The translations under genes were made by a program, and so were the position numbers. Positions 1-8,475 of a DNA stretch of 64,000 bases are shown one piece after another. The notes under the pieces were generated by a model that saw nothing but the letters and a program-made list of their open reading frames with translations, was not told the DNA's origin and did not search any database. Origin of the DNA: Thermanaeromonas sp. C210 (GTDB lineage: Bacteria; Bacillota; DSM-521; Neomoorellales; Neomoorellaceae); NCBI RefSeq assembly GCF_013167955.1, contig NZ_BLWF01000004.1, forward strand, positions 478,587 through 542,586. The letters are read 5' to 3'. Numbering within the stretch: the stretch's first letter is position 1; the number at the start of each line of letters is the position of its first letter.

Positions 1-119
1 GCCGGTATCCACCCTGACATGGCTTCCAGGGTAAGCCGGGCGGTACTCAGGGTAAAGAGGGGCTCGGTTCGGGCCGAAGGCACGCGGCTGCGGCCCAGCA
101 AAACATCCCATAAGCCCAT
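1..119 (-). CDS. PspAB-like protein, N-terminal part (cut by window edge)
   Basis: Only the first 39 codons are inside the window. The ATG at 119..117 follows the htpX stop codon by one base, so the two genes are translationally linked. The visible start (MGLWDVLLGRSR, then a stretch ending STARLTLEAMSGW) resembles the opening of the PspA-associated PspAB family, whose members also sit beside htpX and usually run to about 180-200 residues. That would place it in membrane stress handling together with the neighbouring membrane protease. The assignment is from memory of the family's N-terminus and gene neighbourhood. No catalytic motif is visible in this fragment. Confidence 0.5.
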   Translation of the reverse strand, partial: MGLWDVLLGRSRVPSARTEPLFTLSTARLTLEAMSGWIP

Positions 120-120
120 G

Positions 121-1017
121 TTAGCGCCCCTCCATTTCCCTTTCCAGCCGCCGCAGGTATTCCAGCCTCCGTTCCAGGGAAGGGTGGGTGGAAAACAGCT
201 CCATCAGGCTTTCCCCCCTCAAGGCGGGGACGATGAAAAAGGCGTTGAGGGCTTCGGCCTGGCGCAAGTCCCGGGTGGGAATGCGCTGCATCACGCCGCT
301 AATCTTCACCAGGGCGGAGGCCAGCTGGCCGGGGGCTCCCGTCAGCAAAGCCGAACCCCGGTCGGCGGCGAACTCCCGGTAACGGGAAAGGGCGTTGATG
401 AGGAAGTAGCTGATAATCCAGACCACCAGGGATACCAGGTACACCACTGCGGCCGCCCCGCGTCCCTCGCGACCCTCCCGGTCACCATACCCCCATCCCC
501 AGTAGTAGAAGTGCTGGACCAAAAAAGAGGCCACGGTGGCAAAGAAGCTGGCGAGGGTCATGACCGCGACATCCCGGTGGCGGATGTGGCTCAGTTCGTG
601 GGCCAGGACTGCTTCCACCTCAGGAGGATCCAGCCGCTCCAGCAACCCCGTCGTTACGGCTACCACCGCATGGGCCGGGCTGCGGCCGGTGGCAAAGGCG
701 TTGGGTACCGGGGTACGTACGATGGCCACCCGCGGCTTGGGAACATCCGCCAGGATGGCCAGCCTTTCCACCAAGGCGTGGAGCTCGGGGGCCTCTGCAG
801 GGCCGACTTCTCTGGCGCCCATGGACCACAAGACCATCCGGTCGGAGAAATAATACTGGGCTAAGAGCATGCCACCGATAACGACAGCCATGCCCGTGTA
901 GCCAACCCCTGCCTGCCACAGGACCAGAGCGAAAAAAAGGTACAGGGCCGCCAGGAGAAACATGGTTAAGAACATACGGGCCTGGAGGCCCTTATCGGTT
1001 TTTATCTGCCGACGCAA
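121..1017 (-). CDS. htpX: Membrane zinc metalloprotease HtpX (M48 family)
   Basis: A 298-residue membrane-bound protease for quality control of misfolded membrane proteins. Two N-terminal membrane segments lie at about residues 14-36 and 40-57. The zinc motif HELSH is at residues 140-144, and the third metal ligand is the Glu of REFAADR near residue 215. A second hydrophobic pair flanks it at about 154-172 and 190-210. Length and layout fit HtpX. The start is TTG at 1017, preceded by a G-rich ribosome binding site (GGGGGAGGG). The next gene starts one base after its stop. The htpX plus PspAB-like pairing suggests an envelope stress unit. Confidence 0.93.
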   Translation of the reverse strand: MRRQIKTDKGLQARMFLTMFLLAALYLFFALVLWQAGVGYTGMAVVIGGMLLAQYYFSDRMVLWSMGAREVGPAEAPELHALVERLAILADVPKPRVAIVRTPVPNAFATGRSPAHAVVAVTTGLLERLDPPEVEAVLAHELSHIRHRDVAVMTLASFFATVASFLVQHFYYWGWGYGDREGREGRGAAAVVYLVSLVVWIISYFLINALSRYREFAADRGSALLTGAPGQLASALVKISGVMQRIPTRDLRQAEALNAFFIVPALRGESLMELFSTHPSLERRLEYLRRLEREMEGR

Positions 1018-1272
1018 GAACCCTCCCCCTTCGTCTGCAAACTTTCCTGGGCTTGCTCGCTTTTCCTCGCCCTGTGCTAGCTTTTTCGAAGTCCTTTACC
1101 TCCATGATAAGTGGCTGCCTTCCAGGCTGTCAAGGCAATCTCCAAAGTTGCCGGGGATTGACCTCCGGTCCTATTCTACGCCCGCCATGGTAAAAACATA
1201 CATGTTGCAGCTGTCGCGGGTACGGCGGAATATAAATTTGTAGGGCAATAAGTAGGGGAGGAGGCACAGAGA

Positions 1273-2184
1273 ATGCTAAAGCCGCGACCGCTAGAGCCTG
1301 GGGATTCCATCGGCATAGTAGCGCCGGCCGGACCTTTATGGGATGAAGCCTACCTGCTGCGGGGGATAGAACGGCTGCAATCTTGGGGGTTTAGGGTAGT
1401 GTTAAACCGGCCCCTCCAAGCGGGCGAGGGGTACTTGGCCGGAAGCGATGAGGAGCGCCTGGCCGAACTGGAAGCCATGTTCGCTTCACCGGAGATAAAG
1501 GCTCTAATCTGCCTGCGGGGAGGTTACGGCAGCCTGCGCCTTTTGCCCCACCTCCATTACGCTCTTATACGGTCCCATCCTAAAATCTTCGTCGGTTACA
1601 GCGATATTACTGCGCTGCACCTGGCCATAGTACAGGAGGCAGGGCTGGTTGTCTTCCACGGGCCCATGATTTACCCGGAATTGGGCGGCCACTTAACATC
1701 CTATACCAAAACTTCTTTATTAAGCATGCTAACAGGTTCCCCCGGTTCTTTCACGGTACGCCCCCTCCCGGGAAAGGCCCTCGCCGTCAGCCCCGGCCGG
1801 GCCAGGGGACGCCTTATCGGCGGCAACCTCTCCCTGCTGGTATCTACCCTAGGCACTCCCTTTGAGATAGATACCCGGGGAGCCATCCTCTTTTGGGAAG
1901 AAGTGGATGAGCCTGCCTACCGCGTGGACCGCATGCTAACCCAGCTCCGCCTGGCCGGGAAGCTCTCGGCCGCCGCCGGTATAGCAGTGGGGGAATGCAT
2001 AGGATGCGGGGACCTGGAGGAACTCCTGAGGGATCGCCTTGCTCCCCTGGGGATTCCCTGCCTTTACGGCCTCCCCTGCGGCCACGGTACCGACATAGCC
2101 ACCCTGCCCCTGGGTGTTTACGCCACCCTGGATGCCGACCAGGGGTACCTCCGGATAGAGGAACCCCCGTGGGCCCAGGCTTGA
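1273..2184 (+). CDS. LD-carboxypeptidase (peptidase family S66)
   Basis: A 303-residue serine peptidase of the muramoyltetrapeptide carboxypeptidase (LdcA/MccF-like) family, which trims the terminal D-alanine from murein tetrapeptides during cytoplasmic cell-wall recycling. The RGGYG turn is at residues 82-86. The nucleophile serine is in GYSDIT at residues 108-113. A Glu follows in the FWEEVDEP stretch near 205, and the His is in CGHGTDIATLPLG near 270, giving the family's Ser-Glu-His set. A good ribosome binding site (GGGGAGGAGG) precedes the ATG. It is a single + gene whose end lies three bases from the end of the convergent URO-D gene. No signal peptide is seen. Confidence 0.9.
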   Translation: MLKPRPLEPGDSIGIVAPAGPLWDEAYLLRGIERLQSWGFRVVLNRPLQAGEGYLAGSDEERLAELEAMFASPEIKALICLRGGYGSLRLLPHLHYALIRSHPKIFVGYSDITALHLAIVQEAGLVVFHGPMIYPELGGHLTSYTKTSLLSMLTGSPGSFTVRPLPGKALAVSPGRARGRLIGGNLSLLVSTLGTPFEIDTRGAILFWEEVDEPAYRVDRMLTQLRLAGKLSAAAGIAVGECIGCGDLEELLRDRLAPLGIPCLYGLPCGHGTDIATLPLGVYATLDADQGYLRIEEPPWAQA

Positions 2185-2187
2185 GAA

Positions 2188-3231
2188 CTATTGATTTCCC
2201 GTACTATCTTTGGCAGCCTTAACAAGGGCACGAATGTTCTCTCCGGGTGTTCCCGGGGAGGTACCGCCTCCGGCCGATAGTATAATTCCTGCCTTACTAC
2301 CATATTTTTTTAGACAATTCCTTGCTGCTTCCTCTACATCTTCGGGGGTGCCGCTGGTAAGTACCTCCAAAGGCGGGATGTTCCCCAGAAGGCATACCTT
2401 TTCACCCACTAACTCTCTCACCTTACCGATATCTTGCAGGTGAGTAAAGTTGAAAATATTTACGGACAAATCTTCCAGGTACTTAAAATACACTACGTTG
2501 TCCGCATCGTTATGATACATCTTGATACAGTGGGGAAAAGCAGCAAAGATCTCTTTCAGGTAAGGGTGGGCAAACTCCAAATAATCATCGTGGGAGAGGA
2601 ACCCAACAATATCATCTAGAACCATAATGCCCTCAACTTCGTCTAAGACTTCTGCCTGGGCTTCTAGCCAATTCTTGGTAAGTGTAGTAGTCTTGTGTAG
2701 CAGTTTGTGGGTATTAGCTGGATCGAGCTTTAACCCCATCAGAAAATTGGTAACGCCCATCAAGTGAGAGGCGATAGTTAAGGGCCCCCTGGCCGCTACT
2801 ACTTTTATACACCGGCCGAGATCCCTCACCCTGGGTTCTATATTCTTATAGACACTTAACACAAAGGGCATCAATCCGTCACTTCGGGGATCGGGAACAG
2901 GTATATCTTCTGCCTCCTCAGGAGAGTTGATTATATGATTTATCGTTGGCGTCCTGTCGGGATAAAAATTAATTTTGCAGCCAAAGCCGGACGGTTCGGT
3001 TGCCATACCGTATTCCACCCAGAAACCGGGCAGAAAGATCACTTCCGGAAATTCCCGTATAACTTTCATGTTGGCCTCCAACCATTTCTCCGGCAGCGCA
3101 AAGTAGTCTGTGGTTGATATGCCTACATAACCAGGGATCCAGGGGCTGTCTACGATAAGCCCTATAGGTACTTCGGGCAATTCTTCCATGGCGGCACACT
3201 TCTTGATAATCGACCATTGAGAAGGATTCAT
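2188..3231 (-). CDS. URO-D family protein (corrinoid methyltransferase-like), first copy
   Basis: A 347-residue protein of the uroporphyrinogen decarboxylase fold. Members outside haem synthesis are mostly methyltransferases of the MtaA/MtbA type or of unknown role. Visible features are the C-terminal barrel strands, a conserved LLGNIPPLEVL turn near residue 285 and a glycine-rich end (ILSAGGGTSPGTPGENI). The position where MtaA enzymes carry a zinc-binding His-x-Cys has MYHNDADN here, without cysteine, so classical zinc thiolate activation looks unlikely. The ATG at 3231 is preferred because GGAGGA lies just upstream; a GTG six codons earlier would contain that site. It is the last gene of the uronate/TRAP locus, which is odd for this family. 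The true substrate is unknown. Confidence 0.75.
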   Translation of the reverse strand: MNPSQWSIIKKCAAMEELPEVPIGLIVDSPWIPGYVGISTTDYFALPEKWLEANMKVIREFPEVIFLPGFWVEYGMATEPSGFGCKINFYPDRTPTINHIINSPEEAEDIPVPDPRSDGLMPFVLSVYKNIEPRVRDLGRCIKVVAARGPLTIASHLMGVTNFLMGLKLDPANTHKLLHKTTTLTKNWLEAQAEVLDEVEGIMVLDDIVGFLSHDDYLEFAHPYLKEIFAAFPHCIKMYHNDADNVVYFKYLEDLSVNIFNFTHLQDIGKVRELVGEKVCLLGNIPPLEVLTSGTPEDVEEAARNCLKKYGSKAGIILSAGGGTSPGTPGENIRALVKAAKDSTGNQ

Positions 3232-3262
3232 AACCTGTTCCTCCTTCACAATTTAGTAATGC

Positions 3263-4543
3263 TCACTTCATTAAGCCTACCAGGGCCAAACTAAGCTGGG
3301 GGAAGGCGATCAATAGGCCAGCAACGATCAACAAAGCAATGATATAAGGTATGCTTTCTTTAATAAAGGCTTCCACCGGAATATTACCAGAGAGCAGACT
3401 GTATACATGTTCACTCCTACAGGCGGGGTAAGGCCCCCTAACTGGATCATCACCTGGAATATTATCCCAAAATGGACCGGATCAAAACCGGCATTGACTA
3501 CAATGGGTAAGAACAGGTGGGTCAACAGCAAAGTGTTGACCGTCCCTTCCATCAACATACCCGCTACCAGGAGAAAAACTATAATAACGGCCATAAGGCC
3601 ATAGGGACTGTGAGCGGTCCCGAGGACCAGATTGGCCATTTTTACAGGAAGTTTTTCGTAAGCCAGGGCATACCCGAGAATAGCAGCCATGGAAACGATC
3701 AGCATTATTATCGCATTATCCTCGGCAGCGTTCCGGAGCGCCTCTATCAACTTCTCTCCGTCAAGCTCCTTGTAAATAAACTTGCCTACCAGGAACGCGT
3801 AGGCCACAGCGAAGGCGGCCGCCTCTGTTGGAGTAAAAACTCCAAATCTAATGGTTACCAGTAGGAATATGGGAAATAAGAGAGCCCATACACCTTCTTT
3901 GGTAGCTACCAGAATCTCCTTCCAGGATTTCTTTCGTCCCTTGTATTCAAGGTCATACCGCCTGCGGATCGCAATAACATGAGTCACTAGCATAGTGGCT
4001 AAGCCCATAACGATCCCCGGGATCATACCGGCAATGAGGAGCTTGCCAATAGATACCTGCCCGGCAAATCCGTACAATACCAGCCCGATACTGGGCGGAA
4101 TCAAGGCTGTGGTCAAGGTGCTGCTGGCAATCACTACGCCGGAAAATCCGTCGTTATACCCTCTCTTTCGCATTTCAGGCAGCAGGAGGCGGGTTTCCAG
4201 GGCGGCATCGGCATTGGATGATCCCGTCACACCCCCTATCAACATAGCCAAAACTGTTGCCACTTGCGCCACAGCTCCTGGAAGGTGCCCAACAAGGGCA
4301 TCGGCGAGCTTTATCAGCCGTGAGGTGATGCCCGAGGCGTTCATTATGTGGGCAGCCAGGATGAAGAAGGGCACGGCAAGAAGTGGAAAGGATTGGGTGC
4401 CCGTTACCAGCCGCTGTACTACAACCGGAAGGGGTATGCTGGTCTGAACCAAGAAGTACATAAGTCCCGAGATTCCAAGGGTAAAGGCTATGGGTACGTT
4501 GAGCTAAAAGTAATACAATAAAGGTCAGAGCTACGAGGAGCAC
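3263..4543 (-). pseudogene. dctM: TRAP transporter large permease DctM, two frameshifts
   Basis: The large membrane subunit of a tripartite (TRAP) solute importer. A GTG start at 4543 with a GGAGGTGAG site reads VLLVALTFIVLLLA, then loses frame near 4504. The next frame continues naturally with NVPIAFTLG and runs through the main body, including SFPLLAVPFFILA and GLTPPVGVNMYT. Near 3404 the frame is lost again, and the family's C-terminus (GNIPVEAFIKESIPY up to GLMK and a stop at 3263) continues in the original frame. The total span is 427 codons, the usual DctM size, so the two indels compensate in length but the central 366 residues are out of frame with both ends. An internal ATG at 4461 would give a truncated protein lacking the first membrane segment. 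Natural decay or a pair of sequencing errors are both possible. Confidence 0.85.
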
Positions 4544-4634
4544 TATTTCTCACCTCCGAGGGCTGCTCTTATTTCAGGGCGACCTTAACCATCCCTTCTC
4601 CACAGTTTCGTGGGCAAGGGAGTAGCAGACGGGG

Positions 4635-5108
4635 TTAGCGCTCTCCTCTTAGCTGATGGAATTTAGCCAGCAACTTGGCCACTACGGTAACAGACATTAA
4701 GATTGCCCCTACCGCCACAGAAGACGTAACCCACGAATAGCTGATGGGTAGATCCTCGATAATCCTGCCGGTATGAGCGGTAGCTAAAGATACGGCGACA
4801 TAGGCCACGAGGATAAGAAAGGCAAGGACAATTAACAGGACCGCCACAGACAATCCGTGCTGTATTTTTTCCGGCAGGCGCCTGGTGAGCAAGTCCACTC
4901 CCAGGTGGGCTTCCTTTCTTAGAGCCCGGTCAGCCGAAATATAGATGACCCAGACAAAGATCACACTTGCTATAGTGCTCGACCAGTTAATGGGGTATCC
5001 CAAATAGCGCAAGAGAGACGAGAAAAACACCAAAATCGTCAGGAAACCCAATAATACCATGGATACAATTGCCTCAATCTTGTCTAAAGTGCGCATTAAC
5101 CGTTCCAT
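4635..5108 (-). CDS. dctQ: TRAP transporter small permease DctQ
   Basis: A 157-residue small membrane subunit of a TRAP importer with four predicted membrane helices (about residues 15-37, 46-65, 88-110 and 130-150) and the typical conserved stretch after helix 2 (ADRALRKEAHLGVD). The start is taken at ATG 5108, which has AGGAGG eight bases upstream; the open frame extends 40 codons further up but that part has no family similarity. The gene itself looks intact, but both partners, dctP upstream and dctM downstream, are broken, so the transporter probably does not work as sequenced. Substrate by context: hexuronates. Confidence 0.85.
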   Translation of the reverse strand: MERLMRTLDKIEAIVSMVLLGFLTILVFFSSLLRYLGYPINWSSTIASVIFVWVIYISADRALRKEAHLGVDLLTRRLPEKIQHGLSVAVLLIVLAFLILVAYVAVSLATAHTGRIIEDLPISYSWVTSSVAVGAILMSVTVVAKLLAKFHQLRGER

Positions 5109-5135
5109 GACGGTCCTCCTTCTCTTCGAGATTGC

Positions 5136-5170
5136 GGGGTGGCACGCTGGAACAATCAACGTGCCACCCC
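5136..5170 (-). promoter_or_regulatory. Intercistronic hairpin between dctP and dctQ
   Basis: A perfect 11-bp inverted repeat (GGGGTGGCACG and its complement) with a 13-base loop lies directly downstream of the solute-binding protein gene and upstream of the dctQ ribosome binding site. There is no T-run after it on the minus strand, so it is more likely a stabilising or processing structure that raises the level of the upstream binding-protein message than a full terminator. This role is inferred. Confidence 0.6.
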
Positions 5171-5184
5171 AACACCGGCAGCCC

Positions 5185-5758
5185 TCATTTACCCAATACT
5201 TTATTGACCTCCTGGCGCAGTTCTTCATAGTTCAATTTGGTATAGACTGCCTCGGTCCTTTCCTTGAAGGGTGCCAGGTCCACATCATTGATTACGGCGC
5301 CTTCTGCTATCATCTTGTCTTCCAGTTCCTTAAGGTTGGCCAGGAGCTTATTAGTGGTGAAATCCCCTGCCCTAATGGATTCCTCTATTAAGATCTGCTG
5401 GTACTCCTCTTTGCGGCACCCAGACTCCCAACCGCCCGGCGTCCGAATTGACTCCGACATCTCCTCCTAGCACGGCTTGCTCCAGTAAGTCCTCATCGGC
5501 GCCTAGTACACCTCCAGGGTAGAGTTCAACCGACACTTTCCCATTAGTTCTGGCCTCTACACCCTTTTTGAATTCCTCATACCCCTGATATACAGGATCG
5601 TCTTGGGTAATCACCATACTGATGCGGAGCTTGTACGTCTGGTCTTGCGTCTGGTCGGCCTGCTGTTGTTTTTCGCCTGCCTGCTGGCCGCACCCGCCGA
5701 TAAGAAGCATTATCAGTATAAGCAAAGGAATGATCAATTGTCTCTTCATTAGTGACAT
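5185..5758 (-). pseudogene. dctP: TRAP solute-binding protein DctP, internal deletion and frameshift
   Basis: The extracytoplasmic binding lipoprotein of the TRAP importer. The N-terminal part starts at ATG 5758 (AAGGAGGT upstream), has a lipoprotein signal with lipobox LIGGC, then matches DctP through the LEQAVLGGDVGVNSDAG region at about 5410-5480. The family's C-terminal part (EEYQQILIEESIR to VNKVLGK, ending at 5185) follows immediately but in another frame. The middle 140-150 residues are missing: the locus is about 570 bases instead of about 1000. The breakpoint lies near 5410-5425. The gene cannot give a folded binding protein. It belongs to the same decayed set as dctM and uxaC. Confidence 0.88.
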
Positions 5759-5892
5759 TTCGCGTAGTACCTCCTTTTTACAATCTTTTATTAGTTGCAA
5801 CCTCCTCACACTTTACTTTCCACATCCATAACCCCAGATCGCCTATACGCCTATCACCCCCATTCTAAGCCCGGGCTACCGCAGGGCTTCCT

Positions 5893-7125
5893 TTACTCAC
5901 CGTAGAAATCCAGCCTGCCCTCAAACAGGGCCTGTAAGGCTACTGCGCAACCGCCATAAAAGCCGGTATCCTCTTGCATGGCCGAGAGCTCTATCCGGAC
6001 CTCTTGCACCAATTCCGGGAAGGCATGCCGCTTTACGCTCTCGGTCAAGGGGTCCATCAGCAGCGACCCCGCCGCCGCCAGAATCCCTCCTACAAATACC
6101 GCTTCTAGATCGCAGAGATTAATGATGGTAGCTATGGCCCTTCCGATATGCCATCCCGCCTGCCTGATCAACCTGGCAGCATAGCCCTCCGGGTAAGAAG
6201 ACCAGGTTAGCAGATCATCAATGGATATTTCTCCCTTTTCTCGCCAGACGCTTCTAAGGGGTTCTTCTTCTCCGCACAGATAAATCTCACTGTTCGCCCG
6301 GCGTACCAGGGCCAGGGCGGAGTACAAGCTCTCCAAGCACCCATTATTACCGCAGTTGCATAAAGGCCCGTCCTCGTCTATCACCATGTGTCCTAGCTCC
6401 CCGGAAAAGCCCTTTTTCCCGTAAACAAGCGTCCCATTTAGTATGATTCCGGCGCTGATACCCTCCCCCAAGTTAATGTAAGCCATATTAGGAACTCCAT
6501 TACCCTTGCCGAAATTATATTCTGCCAGGGCGGCAGCATTGGAGTTGTTCTCTACAAATACTTCCATCCCGAGGAGCTCCTGCAACCAGGCCTTTACCGG
6601 GACATCCCGCCACTTGTCCCCTAAATTGGGGGAGCGTTTCACAGTATGGGTAGACCTATCCACCAGCCCAGGATAGGCCACCCCCATCGCAAGTATCTTC
6701 TTGGGTTCTACGCCAGAGGACATGATGAGGTTGCGAGTTTCCTCCGCCAGCCTCTCCAAGCCAAGCCGGGGTTCTTCCATGGCAATGGAGAGACGCTTGA
6801 TCACCACCGGCTGGGCACCTAAGTTGACTATTCCCACGGTGGTCCTTTGACGCGTAATCTCGACACCTACTACGAAGCCAGCACTGGGATTAAATTCCAG
6901 CCTTACGGGCCTCCTCCCCCTTGCTGATTTCCCCAATCCTATTTCGGTAACGTACCCTGTTTCCACCAACTCTCGTACGATACCGGTCATGGCCGCTGGC
7001 GTAAGACCAATCAATTTAGCCAACTGCTTGCGCGACAAAGAACCGTGTTGCCTTATGGTGTTTAGCACTACCAAGCGATTAAGCTTCTTCAAATGCTGCA
7101 GGTTTCCCGCTTCGTTACGCTTCAA
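5893..7125 (-). CDS. ROK family transcriptional regulator (XylR/NagC type)
   Basis: A 410-residue repressor with an N-terminal winged helix-turn-helix (about residues 15-75; SRKQLAKLIGLTPAAMTGIV) and a C-terminal ROK sugar-kinase-like domain. The ROK zinc motif is visible as CNCGNNGCLE near residue 257, preceded by the GHMVID loop. Such proteins repress sugar genes until a sugar or sugar acid binds. The start is TTG at 7125 with GGAGGA 11 bases upstream. It sits between uxaC and dctP in the uronate locus, so it is the likely local regulator responding to a hexuronate or its product. The gene is intact although its neighbours are broken. Confidence 0.88.
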   Translation of the reverse strand: MKRNEAGNLQHLKKLNRLVVLNTIRQHGSLSRKQLAKLIGLTPAAMTGIVRELVETGYVTEIGLGKSARGRRPVRLEFNPSAGFVVGVEITRQRTTVGIVNLGAQPVVIKRLSIAMEEPRLGLERLAEETRNLIMSSGVEPKKILAMGVAYPGLVDRSTHTVKRSPNLGDKWRDVPVKAWLQELLGMEVFVENNSNAAALAEYNFGKGNGVPNMAYINLGEGISAGIILNGTLVYGKKGFSGELGHMVIDEDGPLCNCGNNGCLESLYSALALVRRANSEIYLCGEEEPLRSVWREKGEISIDDLLTWSSYPEGYAARLIRQAGWHIGRAIATIINLCDLEAVFVGGILAAAGSLLMDPLTESVKRHAFPELVQEVRIELSAMQEDTGFYGGCAVALQALFEGRLDFYGE

Positions 7126-7167
7126 TGTTTGCTCTTCCTCCAGAATAAATGGTATTCAGGACAAAAC

Positions 7168-8438
7168 TTACTGTGTTGTGAGGCCGCTAGAACGTCCAGT
7201 AACAAAGTTCCAGAAGTTATTTCTAAACAGGCGTTCCACATCCCCTTTGATGGCTTCCTCGGTCAACCTCCACCCAGATTGCCAGAGCTCCAGGTATTTC
7301 TTCGTTAAGAGGGATACCATGATTTTTCTGAAACGGGCCCACTTATAAATCAGGTGTTCCAATACCCGGGCATCCGAATGCTGGGGAATGAAGGACAATC
7401 CTAAAAGGTCCAACCTCATGGCCGTGATCTCTTCGGCTAGGGTAGGATTGTTCAAGAACCACCAGCACCCGAAGACCATTAGATTATTAAATTTGCGAGC
7501 CGTCACCGCCAGTTCGTGCTGGTTTTCCCGGGACAACATAGTCACGAGAAATCGATTGTCTAGATAGGTCGAACACAGGTATTCGATAACCCGGACGTCA
7601 GCCGTGCCCAAGGAATCTCCTGCCGGCCCCAGCCGGGGGTTAACCGACCTCCTGACCCCTATCATGAGGGCCAAGGGCACATTAAACTCCCTGCATACCG
7701 GAAGTACGGCCTTCTCCAGTAAGGGGGAACGTACAGTATCCTCGGGAATTTTAATATCAGGAGGCAAGGAGACCGCTACGTACACAGCCTGGGTTTTATG
7801 CATCCAATATCGTAAGAAGCGTTGAATCTCCTTTATTGTACTCGGTTCAGCAGGGCTTCCCAGCAGGTAGCCCTCCTTGGCCAGGTGGGCGGATGCATTT
7901 TCATAGTGATTTAAGAGGACATCGAGCCTCAAGGCAGCTTTAAATCTGGGATCCCTGTTGCCCACCTTTTCCCATAAATGCCTTTCCTGCGGGTTGAAGG
8001 GATCGTTAGTCATTACCACTTCTTTTACTCCAGCCAGACCAAATATTTTATCTACATATTCGCTCAGAGAGGTAATGTTAAACTGTAATCTCAATTCCTC
8101 CAATTCCCCCGCAGCACCGGCGAGCCCCAGTTCCTTAAGTATGGTGAGGAAGCCCCTTTGGGCCTCGCTCAGGGGAGAATTATCTCTAAATAAGGTTTTA
8201 TATACCAGGTTGGCTTGCCGATCTTTAGGAGGCTAAAGAAATCTTCATACTTAAGGCCGGAATAACGGAAAAACTCCGCTACCAGGTAATGATAAGTTAA
8301 TAATTCATCTACGCCGTAGAGCAGCAGGTCGCCAAAGGCCGGCGGATAGAGATGGGTATGCATGTCCGTAACCTGTATCCGAGCCATTTCTCGTGCAACG
8401 ACTGCTTCCAGAGCGGCCCTGTCGGTAATAACCCCCAT
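7168..8438 (-). pseudogene. uxaC: Glucuronate isomerase (UxaC), one frameshift
   Basis: A uronate isomerase (D-glucuronate to D-fructuronate, D-galacturonate to D-tagaturonate) of the shorter Bacillus-type branch. The ATG at 8438 has AGGAGGAAGG upstream. The first part carries the metal motif DMHTHL at residues 25-30 and the DELLTYHYLVAE block. The frame breaks near 8230 by one base. The second frame resumes with KDRQANLVYKTLF and SPLSEAQRG and carries the rest: VVMTNDPF, MLSRENQHEL, FGCWWF and SFIPQHSDARVLEHLIYKW, ending at 7168. Joined, the protein would be about 422 residues, the family size. A single-base sequencing error would restore it; the other broken genes nearby favour real decay. 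Confidence 0.88.
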
Positions 8439-8475
8439 AGTCCCTTCCTCCTGGTCTCCCCTGCTTCTTAAGGCA

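Noticed and set aside
19-864. Open frame of 281 codons on the + strand
   Set aside because: It lies wholly opposite htpX, lacks family features and reads as low-complexity His/Gln/Gly-rich sequence; htpX has clear motifs.
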